DNA from: Kalmusia sp. IMI 367209 | Taxonomy: Eukaryota; Ascomycota; Dothideomycetes; Pleosporales; Didymosphaeriaceae | Assembly: GCA_027946365.1 (NCBI GenBank) | Contig: JAPEUQ010000010.1 | Span: 806,001-870,000 of the forward strand | Length of the DNA: 64,000 nt | Direction of reading: 5' to 3' | Shown: piece after piece, positions 46,196-58,621 of the stretch | How the letters are laid out: the number at the start of each line of letters is the position of its first letter | Position numbering within the stretch: position 1 is the stretch's first letter | The notes under the pieces: generated by a model | Database searches by the model: none | Told to the model about the DNA's origin: nothing | The model's input: only the letters and a program-made list of their open reading frames with translations | Program-made: the position numbers and the translations under genes

Positions 46196-46971
46196 ATGGT
46201 TCTCGATCTTTTGACACTGACTGCCATTCCAACTGCTGTCGGAGCCTCAGAAGCTGTCCACCACCAGCGCCTGCTCGACGAAGAAGCAGAGTCGGAAGAG
46301 CGCCAGGCATCCTTTTACCTTGATGTATATTGCGATGCGCAGTCAAAGAAGCGCGATGAGGTGCACGATGCTATTGTGGTGTTGAGAGAGGGAAAGGTAT
46401 AGGACACACATTCGGATAGTATACGATTACGCTGATAGGAAGCGGGACGAGACAGCTCCGACTCTGGCCTAAAGACGCGCACACGAAGCTCCCGAAGAAG
46501 GACCCTGATGATGATACGACACCCCATGCGTTCACTGGCTTCTATTTACCTTTTCCAGCTGAGGATTTGCCGCATCGACCTTTGCCTGCGGCGCCGATTC
46601 TTGGTCTTGTTAGTACCTTGTCTGGTTCAGAGGCGCAGGGTAGATCTAAGTCAGGGAAGCCGAAGCTCAATTGGATATATGGGGACAAGGAGACGCGAGA
46701 GGTGCGCTACGGACCGCGTGTCGAGGCACGAGAGCATGTTGTGGGGCCTTGGGACTGGACCGAAGATGATGAGCAGGGGTTGACGCTGAATGGAGAAGAG
46801 TGCTTTGTTGCGGTAGAGGAAGAGGAAGGCGGTTACGGGTGGGTAGTGTATTGGGATAAGGATGATGACCGATTGAAGGAGTTTGGCACTGCTAAGAAGA
46901 AAAGGGTGTTGAGGTGTAGTTTGGAAAGGAGACTCGTAGAAGACAACAAGAGGAAATTTGAAGTCGAGTAG
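46196..46971 (+). CDS. Conserved fungal hypothetical protein
   Basis: Exons 46196-46396 and 46456-46971, joined in phase 0 across a 59-nt intron, give 238 aa. The junction produces VVLREGKLRLWPKDAHTKLPKK, which fits the typical family pattern of a strand followed by an aliphatic-Trp-Pro segment. Other conserved-looking blocks: SFYLDVYCDAQSKKRDEVHDA, HAFTGFYLPFP, LNWIYGDKETREVRYGPRVEAREHVVGPWDW, LNGEECFVAVEEEEGGYGWVVYWDKDDD and VLRCSLERRLVED. There is no signal peptide or membrane helix. This type of protein is common in Pezizomycotina and uncharacterised. No function assigned. Confidence 0.75.
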
Positions 46972-47686
46972 AGCTCGACTTATGAGTACTTCGGTTAACT
47001 TGAAATGGAATACAAATCTTCCCACCTCTCTTTCATTCTCACTAATCTGCACTATATCTTCCGAGAATATGAGGGAAGATGGTGGTGAGCGGCTTGGGGC
47101 TTCCTGGTTGTTTCTGCTTGAATGTTCTTTTGTCCCCTTCTTTGGGACGACTCTATCTTCTATCTTCTCATGTGTATTAAGTCGACTAATCTGTAATTGT
47201 GAGTATCAATGATGCACTTTGGCGTAGGGAATTGATGCTAATCGCTTTTACCATTCGTACCTTCCACCATGCCTTTCTATTTCCTTCCCAGCAACCGAGC
47301 CAAACATACTTCTGCCAGTACTCACCTGTCAGCCATTGCATCGAAGAATTAAACGCGCAACGCGATGCTGCCTCAGATATCGCGAAGGTGACGCGCATCG
47401 ATTGGTGAGGGAGAGGCTGCGCACGAGCCACTCGGCGCGGGACGGTTTCCGGGGTGAGAGCGCGAACGTAAACACAACATCGCAAGCGCACACGAGATTA
47501 ATCGCTGGCACGTTCGCATCTCAACTCCAACTCCCTCACCTTCACTCTCATCACGAATTGTCTACACCTCTCATTCTGACTTTTCCTTTCTGCAGAGCGA
47601 ACTCAACCGCCTACTGTCGATTCTACGGTAGCTTCGAGGGTTACTCTCCCGCGAGATTCTAGCAAAAAGACGAGCAGAAAACAACA
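46972..47686. other. Intergenic
   Basis: 715 bp between co-directional genes, with the E2 promoter and a CT-rich leader. No gene seen. Confidence 0.5.
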
Positions 47687-48307
47687 ATGACTCTATCAGC
47701 CGGAACCCGCACCAACGGCAGCAGCACCAATGTCGCCCAGCGGTACGCCCTACCGACGCCCCTTCAACCTGGTTCCCGCTAACAATGCCTTCGTCCCAGC
47801 CTCCAGAAAGAGCTCATGGACATCATGACGCACCCCACACCGGGCATCACGGCCTTCCCCGACGACGAGAACATGACGCGCTGGACCGCCACCATCGACG
47901 GCCCCGCCTCGACCCCCTACGACTCGCTCGTCTTCAAGCTCAGCATGGAGTTCGGCACCACCTACCCCTACGCCCCGCCCACGGTGCTCTTCAAGACGCC
48001 CATCTACCACCCCAACGTCGACTTCAGCGGCAGGATCTGCCTCGATATCCTCAAGGACAAGTGGAGCGCCGTGTACAACATCGGGACGGTCCTGCTGAGC
48101 TTGCAGAGCTTGTTGGGCGAGCCGAACAAGTGAGTACCGTTTTGAGGCTCAACCAGTAGGGCGCAGTGCTAACGGATGGGTGCGTCTAGCTCGAGTCCGC
48201 TCAATGGACAGGCTGCGGAGCTTTGGGATAAGGACATGGTCGAATACAAGCGTCTTGTTCTCGCTCGCCATAAGACGCCCGAGGAGCTCGATGCTGCCAG
48301 CGTCTGA
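47687..48307 (+). CDS. ubc11: Ubiquitin-conjugating enzyme E2, UbcH10/Ubc11 type
   Basis: Loads ubiquitin for the anaphase-promoting complex in mitotic cyclin turnover, by similarity. Exons 47687-47742, 47800-48129 and 48190-48307 (introns 57 and 60 nt) give 167 aa. A Ser/Thr/Asn-rich N-terminal extension (MTLSAGTRTNGSSTNVAQR) precedes the UBC fold: LQKELMDIM, TRWTATIDGPASTPY, YPYAPPTVLFKTPIYHPNV (HPN motif) and the active-site Cys at residue about 99 in SGRICLDILKDKWSAVYN. The C-terminus carries PLNGQAAELWDKDMVEYK. The N-terminal extension and the ICLDILKDKWS motif point to the UBE2C group rather than UBE2D. Confidence 0.93.
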
Positions 48308-51300
48308 ACAGCTGCGGTCCTTTTGACAAACGAGGCGGCCCATCGGCCACGGTGCTCACCGAATGCTGCTCCTACCTGGCGTTGCTTCTCTTTTGGTCTG
48401 CTTCTGGAGTTGTCTTGTTGCAAGTGCAGGTCCTGCGTTGCGTCTCTCGAGTCTGCTGGATTGGCAGAAGGCGTACATGGCTGACGGAAGCCGCACTGGA
48501 GTAGCGCGGGACGAACCAATTGGTCATTCGTAGCGGCTGCTTTTCTCTCTTTGTTCTGCTTTGCATGGCGACGGTTTGGCATGGCGTGGAGTCCGGGTGG
48601 AGCATTTCAGCGAAGGTGTTTTGCTTGCGTGGACATGCATCCTGGGCGGTTGGTATCTGTGCAAATTCCTAGGTATCCTACTTGAACCGCAAAATCGACC
48701 ACTTCACATCAGCATCTTGTTTGAGCTTTGATTTTGCAATGAGTACGTTGCATACTACTGAGCCCTTAGTGGCATCAATTGACTCCTTCCTCACGATGAA
48801 ACAGTCTGTATGCTTTCGCTTCTAAGTCATCGGTGCATCTTACGACAGTATCTTGATATTGTGCAACAGAAGCTTTGTCGTAGGTACAAAAGACGCCATG
48901 ACTCTATACATGGATGCCGCAAAATGGGGTTGATCGCACTTGGGAATGAAGGAAAACAAAGCGGGTTGCATGCAGATATCACTACGCACAAAACGCTACT
49001 GAATGTCTAGAAATTATTGCGCATTCATGTTCAAGATTAGGCATTGCATTGTACAGTGACATGGGGACTAAGACGTGCACTGGATTGTCTGTTGAGCGAA
49101 GCAGTAGGAAATGGTCCACGGATGCAGTGCAAACCAACACCGAGATACGTCCTCTAAGTCCGGAGCGGGCATAGAGGGATCGCAACCCTGGTCATTTGTC
49201 CACGAAGCTGTTTCTTGCTTATTGAGGGGTATTCCGATCGCGATCTTCGCGTTCGGTGAGCAAGTTTGTGATGTGCTGAACGTGCAGCAAGCACTACGAT
49301 TACTCAATACCTTCAGGTCAACATTGATGACGAGTCCCTCACACCGTACGATGAGATCGGCTAGGGGATTCGTATTCCCCTTGGCAACACTTCTTGAGCC
49401 ATGAGCTATCTTCAAGATCTTTGTCTGCAGACTGCACAAGCAGCTAGCTTTCAAAAATAAAAAAGAGAGAGAGAGATTTCATATCTAGAAGACTGCTGCT
49501 GTGCCATGCGCGATTGCGGTGAAGGCGCCAACGGCGATGAGCCAGACAGCGATTGGCCCTGCAGCAGGATGCCTGAGATCGTCGCTGCGCGGAGATCGCG
49601 CGCCACTGCCGTAACCCAGAAATTGGATGCCAGACGGCGCGGGTGCTGCGCCGCGCATCCATACGCGATCCGAAACATAACAGGATCATCGCAGATGTGC
49701 ACGTCGCTTTGCTGATCAAGTATTTCTGCAGATCCGGTGATGCTAAAGCTGGATGGCTTTCGGATGCCAAAGTCAAGTGGCCGCGCGTGGGCGCATGCAC
49801 GCACATTACGCTGTTGGACGGATGCTTGGGTAAGCGCAGGCTTACCTGAGAGCTCGTTATGAGCTGCCAAATATAGGCTAGAAGTACGAAGGCTGGCAGA
49901 GAAGGGTGGCATGCTGGCGTTGCGTCCATTGGTTATACAGACGTACAAAGATGCAAATCGAGTTAACCGGCAACTGAGGGTCTCCAGGGCCGTTTTTTGT
50001 GGTGTACACACGGAGCAATTTGGGCGTCGAGGGTGCCTGGTGGCATGGTCGATCAGCAGGGATGCTGAGATGGCAGGACCGTTGAACAATATGGGAGAAT
50101 TAAGACTGCGACTTCAGATGTCTGCTCATAAGATGGCGGGGGCGGGCATTGCGACGACAGTGATACCGTTATAGAAACGTGCAGTTGTTAATAGATCGAG
50201 ATCGTGTCCAAGGCCATATGTACCGGCGGGCGTTCTGGGGAATAGGCGGTCGACCAGCCTCGTGGAGCGAGCGAAGCGCCTGACGTTAATATACTAGCAT
50301 GACGAGGAGCCTGAAGCAGATCAATGTCCGCGGATGCATCGAACTTGGACTGTTGGTGGTATTTCGCAGTGTATGGGATTTTCCCCACCCAATGGACAGT
50401 CAGGTGAGAACACGAGAGCACCAAAGCAGATGGATGCTCGTACGGTTCCTGCATGGTCGCACTGGAGTGGAGTTTCCGCCGTGTGCACCCTGCGTCTGCT
50501 TCGTGCTCGGAAGCTTGCCTATGCTAGCGATGCTAGCGATGCCGTCTCAAAAGAGCCCGTGACTGCTCTTGTGCGACTCAATCTATGTACCCCGCGACCA
50601 TCAACGTCAACAGCAATCTAGCAAGGGAAGGGGGGCCGGGGTGCGCATATTGTTTCGCGGAAGGTTTCCAGAAGACGGGAGGTGGTAGATTGAGGGGCGC
50701 CGAATATGGCTGACCGAGTGCCAATGCGCCCTTAGGAAAGATAACAATGTGCCGTTGGGTGTGAGAGGGGGACATGGTGCATGGGGTTGCTTGGTGAGCG
50801 AGTTTGTCAGAGACGGTTTGTTGGAAGGTGGTCGAGCAACTGGACCTCGATCATGCAGGTCGGCGTCCGTCGGCTTCGCTGCAGGAGGAGAACGACCACG
50901 AGCACCTCGTCTAGGTTGCAGGCGTGGGTACGCGTGCATGCGCTTACCATGCCGGCTAATCCTGCTGGCCGTCGAGCCGACAGATGGCGCATGGCGTTCG
51001 AAATCAGTTTTCTAGCGATGAGCGCTAGTGCGTCTTTTTCGACGAGATTGTGCAGCATGCTGAGGAGACGGCGAGGCTTTTCTACGGCTTTGTTGGAGGT
51101 CCCAAGACAGCCGGAGGAGCACGCTTTGGGCGTGTGGGTGGGGAGTGGGGGGCTCGGCTGGCTGGCTGGCTGCACTCGGCACGTCCAGCGCGGTGCTCGA
51201 GCAACAGCAGCAGCATACCGGATGCAGATGATTGCTCTCGACGGCTGTCTCGCACAGCACGGGACTACCGCGGACGAATGGTGGAGGTGGAGGTAGCGGT

Positions 51301-52867
51301 GGTGGTGGTAGTGGTGGTGGGAGGCAGTCGGGGCGAGCCTTTGCTGGCGTGTGTCTCGAGGAAGAGCTTCCCAAGTTGGGTGGGTTGCTCGCTCGGTGGG
51401 TGTTTCCGTCGACTGCGGGGCTGGCGCCCGCAGAGGGCAAGGGCTGGGGCTGGATCAATATTTAGCTCGAGCTGGCTAGCGACCCTGCCGTGGCGCTCCC
51501 GATGCAGCGCCTTAGTCACCCACCAGGAGCCTGCGAACCGCCCTGCCGGATGACAGCAGCAGCACGCACACACGCACGCCAGCCAGCCAGCCAGCCGCGC
51601 GAGGCCCTGCGTGTGCGCTGGTCAGCCGACATGGCCCTCGGCCAGCCTCAGCGTCGCAGAGGCAATGGGCCATGGGCCATGAGCAGGCGATTCGAGGCAA
51701 GACGAGGGCGGCGACGGCGGCGGCGGCGGAGGCGGCGAGGCGGGCTCAAACAACGGCACAGGTGCGCATTCGAAACAGGTACGCCAGCGCATCCTGGCGC
51801 GCACCGCCGTGGCCAGGGTCGCAGGGCCCGGCACCCAAATTCCGCCGCTGTCGTTTTTTAAACGCGGAGCCATTTGCTGCCCGCAGGCCTGCCACGAGAG
51901 GGCGTGGACGGCGCCTCGGCGGTGCCAGGCTCAGCAGCGCTCGGCTTCGGTCAGCGAGTGACGGCGCACGCCTGTCTCAGCGCGAGACAGCTTTCTTCCC
52001 CCCCCCCCAAGCTCCCGGCTTCTCCCAGCTCCAGGGCGGCCATGGCCAAAAAGGGCGCGTGGGTGGATGGATGGAAAAGTGTCGGCCTGGCTGTCGTCCG
52101 CGCACCTACGTATACGTATATTCATATGTGCATGTATGTGATGTGCGTGTATATACGAGCAGCCCCGGGGTGGCTTGGAATGGACGCCGCCGGCGCAGGT
52201 TCGCAATGCCTTGCAGCGGGCGACAGATTGAGGTAGCACAAGGTACCTTGGACGCGGCCCGCGCTGGATTCGCCCTCCAGAACTGGCGTAATCGCTCTAG
52301 TCGCTCTGCCTCGACCGCCTGTGTGTCCGGCTCCCACCGCCCTCGAAGCATGCACGCTGGCCCAACACCACCACCCACCGCCCGGCCAGCTGTCTGCCAG
52401 TTTCCGTGCCCGTCCCTCCCCTTCCCCCACCCCCGTCCTTCACACACACGCACACACACACATACTTTTGCGTGAGGCTTGCAATCACGCTGCTTGTGAA
52501 GCGTGAAGTGCTATCCCCGCCTTCATTCCCTTCGTGACAGCCAATCGTTTCAGCACCGTACCTTAGCACCCGTGCACCCTGTGCCCTGCTCGCTCGATTC
52601 CGGGACCATCGCGCTATGACAGTCTGACCTGGTCTGACGGTCCTCCGAGCTGCGAGTCCTTTGTTCGTTCCTCCTCCCACCCAGAGACATCACACTGCAG
52701 TTCGGTGGCGGCCGTGGCTCTCGTCCTCGTTTGTTGTCGAGCTTGCTACCGAGTGCCTGGGTGCTCTCTCCATGCATCGTTTCCCTTGACCTCATCAGGG
52801 TGCGAGAACTCGCCTTGCTCCGCTTTCTCCTCACCACGCGCTCACGCCGAACGGCTACGCCTTCACC
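48308..52867. other. 4.5 kb gene-poor, repeat-rich region
   Basis: No coding sequence is supported. The first half (to about 50.5 kb) is of ordinary composition with short frames; a GA/A-rich tract lies at about 49463-49485. The second half, upstream of the ELL-like gene, is strongly G/C-rich and packed with simple repeats; long overlapping frames there are composition artefacts. It may hold the promoter and long 5' leader of the ELL-like gene or unannotated non-coding RNA. Confidence 0.55.
51280..52465. repeat. Cluster of simple-sequence repeats
   Basis: Within 1.2 kb: a GGT/GGA-rich tract at 51280-51332, AGCC tetranucleotides at about 51577-51596, a GGC/GGA tract at 51706-51745, a C-run near 51998-52007, alternating purine-pyrimidine TA/TG steps near 52108-52155 and (CA)n at 52441-52465. 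Confidence 0.85.
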
Positions 52868-55130
52868 ATGGCCACTTCGTTGCTTCCGCCGGGAGGCATT
52901 GCCCTCGTGGGGGCCCCGGATAGCGACATCGGCTCGAGGGTTGCCAAAACCACGCCCATCCAGGCAATGCAGGTGGAGATGACGCAGGACATCGTCGACG
53001 AGCTCCTCGAGAGCGTCAGGAGCGGGAAGCCGCCGCAGATCTTCTTCGGACGCACGCCTGTATGTCTTCCCGTCTTGATGCGAGCTCCCTTCGTTTTGTG
53101 GTGCTTACGTACCTCGCTACTCATCGCGGAATGGAAGGAGCAACCATGGCTGACCAGAACAAAAAAGCAACTCAAGTGCGGCGACAAGACCCACGCTCTC
53201 CAGACGAGCTCCGAGAGCACCAGATACGAATTGTACCATTCCAGCGGGACTGGCAGCGACGACGACCTCGACTTCACCAGCTTGATCAACCACAGTCTCG
53301 TCGTGCAAAAGGCGGAAAATGTGACGGCGGGCGTAGACACAGCGCTGGAGCAGCTGAAGAACAGCATGGCGGCGGTGAAGGAGATGAAGGAAGCCAACAA
53401 GTAGGCCTCCCTGGTATCCGCAAGGCTGCCCATCTTTGACATCGAGACGGAGAGTGGCCTACCTCTCCGTCGTTCTGCAACAAATCTCCACTGTAGCTTG
53501 GTGAACATGAGACTGACAAGTGCTGCACTGTAGAACCATCGTCGGCGACATGCGCAACTCTGGCCACCGCCGGATCCCCTTCAAGGGCTTCATGCCCCAT
53601 CACCTCGCCCCTTCCGGCACCGCGTCGCCGATACTCAGCGTTCCTTCCTCGCCCATGACGAAGCGACCGCCTACCTCGCAGCCCGACAGCGCTCATCATG
53701 TGATCATCCATGCTCTTCGTGTTCCTCTCATCCACCTGCTTGCCATGCAGCCGACCAGAGAGTCTCGTCTGGCCGAAACATGCCGGACTTCGGTAGCAAA
53801 CGTGCGAGACCTCCTGCCCAAGATTGCCAAACGCACCACAGACGACGCAGAGAAATGGCAGCTAACTGATAAATCTTTCCGTGAAATTGATCCCTACAAG
53901 TTTCCCTACAAGACGCCCGAGGAACGAGACCAGGCCATCAACAGCGCAATCAAATCCTTCGATCGTTTGCGGTTGTCCAAAGAAGACAAGCTTTGGCAGA
54001 TTCTCCTACCGCATGAGGAACGAGGACAAGGCAAGTGTCTGTCACGCCTGAACGTAAAGGCACCCGAAAAGATGCCTCAGAAACCCGCGACGCCACTTCA
54101 CAAGATGCCTAAGCTGAACGAAAAGAAGCCTGCGGCCAAGAAAGCCACCGACAAGGACGTGGAGAAGAAGGCGAAGGAAGTGAAAGAGGCCGTGGACGCC
54201 AAGCCAAAGAAAGTGGTGAAGGAGAGGGTGGTGAAGACGACGGTGAAGGAGCCCGCTAAGAATTCACCCATGCCTGTGAAGAATTCACCTGCACCTGCAA
54301 CTTCGACACCTAAACTCTCTGCCACGGCTCCAGCTAGTCGCATCGCTCCTGCCGACGCCAGCAAAATCCGCACCAAGAAAGTTGCACCTGCCCCTGAGAC
54401 GTCCTCTCCCCGCGTCAAGCCCAAGATGGCCAGCCGCGACCTCCACAAAGATCGCCCGTTCAGGCCAACCAAACCTGTCAACACCAAGCCAAAGAATCCG
54501 TCGCCGCTCTCTGCTTCTCCACCCGTCAACGCCAGTGATTTCGAAGACAACCACCCGGTTCACAAAGCTCTCTCTGGCGCTCCCTCTCCCGCGAAGAACT
54601 CGTCAGGCAATTCAGATCGCTCGCTGAAGCGCAAGGCGAACGATATTGACAGTGACATCCACAACCACAACCTCGCCGTCAAGAAGCCTCACGTCGAACG
54701 CTCTACTCCGTATCACACACCCGCTAGTGCCAACGGCAGGCTCAACGGCAGCACACCATCTTCTACCAACTCGTTGAAGCGCAGATCCGACGCTTCCTCA
54801 ACCTCCTCTACTCCGTCTACGAAGGTTCGTAGAGTCACCAACATCGATACCTCGCTCGCGTCCCGTTATCCGCAAAATGCGCAGATCTCGCCGGGTGACT
54901 CATCGTCCTCTCAGACGTCCCCCTCCGTGCCTAGCCTCAGCTTCCGTCAGACTGTCGAGCTGAGCCAGAAGTTTCAGAAGTACTACAAGAAGTACGAAGA
55001 CTTGTACTGGCAGTTGACAGAGTCGGTGACGCCGCCAACGGAGGCGCAGCGGAATGATCTACTCAAGATGCACAAGAAGCTCGAGGAGATGAAGCGGGAG
55101 ATCAAGGCTGGCGCCATCGTACACCGCTGA
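52868..55130 (+). CDS. ELL-like RNA polymerase II elongation factor
   Basis: Nuclear factor that stimulates Pol II elongation, normally with Eaf, by family. Exons 52868-53059, 53168-53400 and 53534-55130 (introns 108 and 133 nt, phase-consistent) give 673 aa. The N-terminal domain has IVDELLESVRSGKPPQIFFG, KCGDKTHALQTSSESTRYELY, LINHSLVVQKAENVTAGVDTALEQLK and a helical part HALRVPLIHLLAMQPTRES...AEKWQLTDKSFREIDPYKFPYKTPEERDQAI. A long Lys/Pro/Ser/Ala-rich disordered region follows, then a C-terminal coiled-coil segment FQKYYKKYEDLYWQLTES, comparable with the occludin-homology end of ELL. The identification rests on domain order and pattern. A poly-Lys region could also suit another chromatin factor. 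Confidence 0.72.
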
Positions 55131-56414
55131 ACAACAGCAAACACATTATCATGACATATACCATCCATTACGGCCGATTCGTTGTCTATGAGGCAAATTG
55201 CATAAAAACTGGTGTTGGAGGATTCACTGTTTCTTTGGGATGTTTCATACCTGCGCTGTGGAAACATGGAATCTCTCTCTCGTTTTTGCATACACGCTGT
55301 TCGCCTACTGACGGGCTTTGCATATGGATTCCGGAGTTCTGCTGCTTGTTTTCCTCACCTCATACATACATTAGCGGTGCTCTTATGGGCTTACCAATGT
55401 AAATGAACGATCATGATGCATAATAGATAAATAAAACGGAGCCAGTCACTTACTTGGCGGTGCAGTGGAAAGGCTGCGTGTAGAATATGAATACCACTAT
55501 CTTTTTAGTCGTCCTGTTATGTGTCAACGTCTCAAAATATGTAATTCTGCGTCATGCATTGGTTTCCGTACATGATACATATCCATTAAGAAGTATGAAA
55601 TGTATAGTATAGCCCACGTTGTGAAAGTGAATAGACAGGTACTATATCATCTCCCTGTGCGTCTAGTATTCCTCGTTGCAATCAATGACCGGGACGCTGA
55701 TTAGCGTTCCTGAATGTTTCCATTCCACCGATCGCTTTGATCGCCCACCAACCAAGATCCCTGCAAGACTTCGCGAACGTCATTCAGCCCTACGCGCTCA
55801 CGTAACGTCATCTCCACGCTTAGACTTCCTCTTCAAAGCATTTCAACCATTGTCCCTACATAATCGCTCTTCTTTCCCCATGCGCTGGCTCAGGTCTTTG
55901 ATCACGAACACCACAAAGAGGCGGTTCGCCCAAGTCCACGACGTGCAAATCAAATTCGAGAAAGTCAGAGAGGAAAGGACAATGGAGCGGAACGGTAAGC
56001 GTGTCGATCCCCACCGGACTTCAGCGTGCGTTTCAGGCGCGAACATGGTGTTTGGGCGGCCCCTGCATTCTACGCATGCATCTCGGCTTCCCCTACGTCG
56101 AGCTGGCACAATGGGACTGTTTATACGCGGCCAAGTGGCAAAGCTGGCGGTTGGCAGACGGGTCGCAGGCGGCACGCCCCAAAGCAATATCTACGAAACG
56201 ACCTACGAAACGACCTCGTCGACAGCCCGCCGCCTGCGAATATGTCTCGCTTTCCCCAGCTTACACGAGAGGGCAAATAGGGAAGGATGGGACGCCTTCG
56301 TACGGCAAACCGCCCCACACGTGGGAGTGGAGTGCCTTTCCTGAATCTATTACGCGAGCGCCCCCAGCACTATTTCCATCTTATCCCCCTATACATAGCG
56401 CACATATCGCACCC
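55131..56414. other. Intergenic, 1.3 kb
   Basis: ELL-like 3' end and upstream region of the DUF2237 gene. Overlapping frames here (up to 222 codons) have no domains; they continue into the DUF2237 frame, so its true start may lie further upstream than chosen. Confidence 0.45.
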
Positions 56415-56864
56415 ATGCTGCACACCATCCCGCCCCATCTAGGCACAAATAACCAATGCCTCCACCTCCCCAAAAATTCACCTGCTAATAATGCCCCTCC
56501 AGTATTCTCCCAGCCGCTCGCCCTCCACGGCACGCGCCCACTCACCGGGTTCCTGCGTACGGGCTACTGCGAGGCGCCCAAATCCGACGCAGGCAACCAC
56601 TCGGTCGCGGGCATCGTGACCAACGAGTTCCTGGACTTCTCGGCTGCGCGGGGAAACGATTTGCGGCAGGCAGGGCTCACGGACGGCTGCAAGTGGTGCT
56701 TGTGCGTAGCGAGATGGAAGGAGGCGTTTGATGCAAGGAGTGGGGACGACGACAGGAAGGTGCCCAGAGTCGTGCTGCAGGCTACCAATGCGAGGGCGCT
56801 GGAGGGGGCGACGTTGGACGAGTTAAGAAAATTTGCGGTAAATGAGGATGGGGGTGGGAAGTAG
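56415..56864 (+). CDS. DUF2237 family protein
   Basis: Small soluble protein of a family spread through bacteria and found in fungi; function unknown. From the in-frame Met at 56415 it has 149 aa. The domain occupies residues about 32-140: VFSQPLALHG, PLTGFLRTGYCEAPKSDAGNHSVAGIVTNEF, LDFSAARGNDLRQAGLTDGCKWCLCVARWKEAF, VVLQATNARALEG and TLDELRKFA. The family-typical FxxxGNDL and WCLCxxRWxxA motifs are intact. The N-terminal 30 residues are weakly conserved and the frame is open far upstream, so the start is uncertain; an ATG at 56456 in another frame runs into a stop after ten codons. No neighbour hints at a role. Confidence 0.82.
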   Translation: MLHTIPPHLGTNNQCLHLPKNSPANNAPPVFSQPLALHGTRPLTGFLRTGYCEAPKSDAGNHSVAGIVTNEFLDFSAARGNDLRQAGLTDGCKWCLCVARWKEAFDARSGDDDRKVPRVVLQATNARALEGATLDELRKFAVNEDGGGK

Positions 56865-57548
56865 AGGTTTGGGCGGATTTGGGTCTAAGACGTTGTCTTC
56901 AGTGTCTTGTTCCAGGGGCTACGTATTCTGCTCGGCGATTGTATGTGTTCTTAAATGTGCTGATTATGGTCGTCTCCCGCTATGGGTACGCCGTGTAGAT
57001 ACGACATAATAAAACACAAATCGAGCATAATTTGTGCTTCGATGGTTCCAATCAAACAAAGTTTTCATGTGTCCTAGAAACAGTTCAAAACTATGAAATT
57101 GTCCTTCTACATCGAATGACATGACAAGAAAGAAGCAAGAAAGACGCAGGGCGTAGACAAGCTTAAGTTTAGACTTCTCACCCGCAATGTGCGAGACGTC
57201 CGCTTGGATGAGACTGTACATTTAACCCTTGACATGGCAGTTTTTTTGCGAAGCTATCTACAGGGCATTCTCAAATAATTATGATGCCAAAGAAACAAAG
57301 GAACGATCAAATTATACCACATTAAATTAACTTGCCCGTAGAACTATTCACAATTTGATGCCTGGATATTTCATATTTAGCTCAGTAGACACTATGGCTT
57401 ATGTGTGCCCGGGTTTATTGCGTTATTGCGTTTATTCCAGAATTACCAAAGTTATACTGCTCCTTCGTTAGTCAAATGCATATTTCGGAGCGTTTTTTTT
57501 TTTAAGAATGCAACCACGCAGACGTAAAGAAGTATAACAAAGGCAACT

Positions 57549-58067
57549 ATGAACAAAGCTTTTCGACAAGCGCTGGTTTCAGGAGGTCAACCAAAGAGGA
57601 AGCAAATGCGTAATCAAAGAAGGCAAACAGATGTCTCGGACAATAATTTTCTTACACATATCAGATTGCATCACAGCCCTTACTCTCCGGATACCTGGAA
57701 GTCTCCAGGAGATCTGAGTGAGGCTATCAAGTCCATACAATGAAGCACGATAACTGACGAAAAGAGCAGCTACCTATGATTATTTCATGTGTCCTATCAC
57801 CTGCTGCACAATAATGTTGGATAGGTGATCGCATCCTATGAAGGTGAGGCCTCCGTATACTTGATCAATGAAGAGACTCAGCCCCTAAGCGAGGAGTTGA
57901 TACCATTCGTTCGATCGTTCTCTAAATTAACCGGCAGGGACTATGCCCTGTTTTCTCTTGGCGGAGTAGCTTGGTATTCATGGTGCCCTTGGCCGTTCAG
58001 CTTACATCAAACGCTTTTGCAACCATCTCATATGCATCACATGTTGCCCTTTCTCGAAAGTGCTTAG
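57549..58067 (+). other. Possible orphan gene or relic
   Basis: Two open stretches in the same frame, interrupted by stops between 57741 and 57825. The second contains YEGEASVYLINEETQPLSEEL and RSFSKLTGRDYALFSLGG, which read like coding sequence. I could not place phase-consistent splice sites with confidence. It may be a degraded gene, an orphan, or chance. Confidence 0.25.
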
Positions 58068-58420
58068 GGACCAAAGTGCATTGCTGCATAGTATTTGAGT
58101 AGAACAATGAGAACTGTTTAATGACAAAAGCTCGTGAATAGCCCACTCGAAGCACCGTGTTTACAGCCTACTAAGTACAATCTAGTATTTGACAGCAAAT
58201 TCAAAACTCCTTTCGTCGAGCTTAATTCGTCCCGGTGAAGCCTTTCGTAGAAACTTACGCATGACAGGTCGATCTATCCCTGCACTTTGCAAGTATACCT
58301 TCTTTCTCGTGTTCTGGAAGGCTTAGACATTCTCAAACAAGGGAAGACCGGACAAAACTTGGGGGCGCATTTTGTTTCGAGGCGCGGGACGACCCTCCGG
58401 CCGTAAGGCCATCTTTGATT

Positions 58421-58428
58421 TGACGTCA
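58421..58428. promoter_or_regulatory. Perfect TGACGTCA palindrome (CRE-type), site 1
   Basis: ATF/CREB consensus, 515 bp upstream of the secreted-protein start at 58943. Confidence 0.6.
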
Positions 58429-58536
58429 ATTGTGCTGCCCTGACCTCTACGAACTGTGCAAACAATGCAAACCACAGTAATCTGATCAGGCTGCGGCAAC
58501 TTTTTGCGCGCAAGGCTGCCTGCGGAGTTGGCCAAT

Positions 58537-58544
58537 TGACGTCA
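58537..58544. promoter_or_regulatory. Perfect TGACGTCA palindrome (CRE-type), site 2
   Basis: Second copy, 116 bp from site 1, in context ATTGACGTCAG; 399 bp upstream of the start. Confidence 0.6.
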
Positions 58545-58621
58545 GAAGCCTTGCACTGACCTTGATCTGCCCCGTCTATCCTGTACAACGATTAAGGCTC
58601 CCTTCAAATGAGGCCTTCCTT

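Noticed and set aside
51280..51332. GGT/GGA tract as a CRISPR-like or structured array
   Set aside because: It is a simple trinucleotide repeat without spacers, in a eukaryotic genome.
51672..52475. 267-codon plus-strand frame in the repeat cluster
   Set aside because: Translation of GGC, AGCC and CA repeats; no conserved segment.
55676..56344. 222-codon plus-strand frame before the DUF2237 gene
   Set aside because: No domain and in a different frame from DUF2237; no supporting splice signals.
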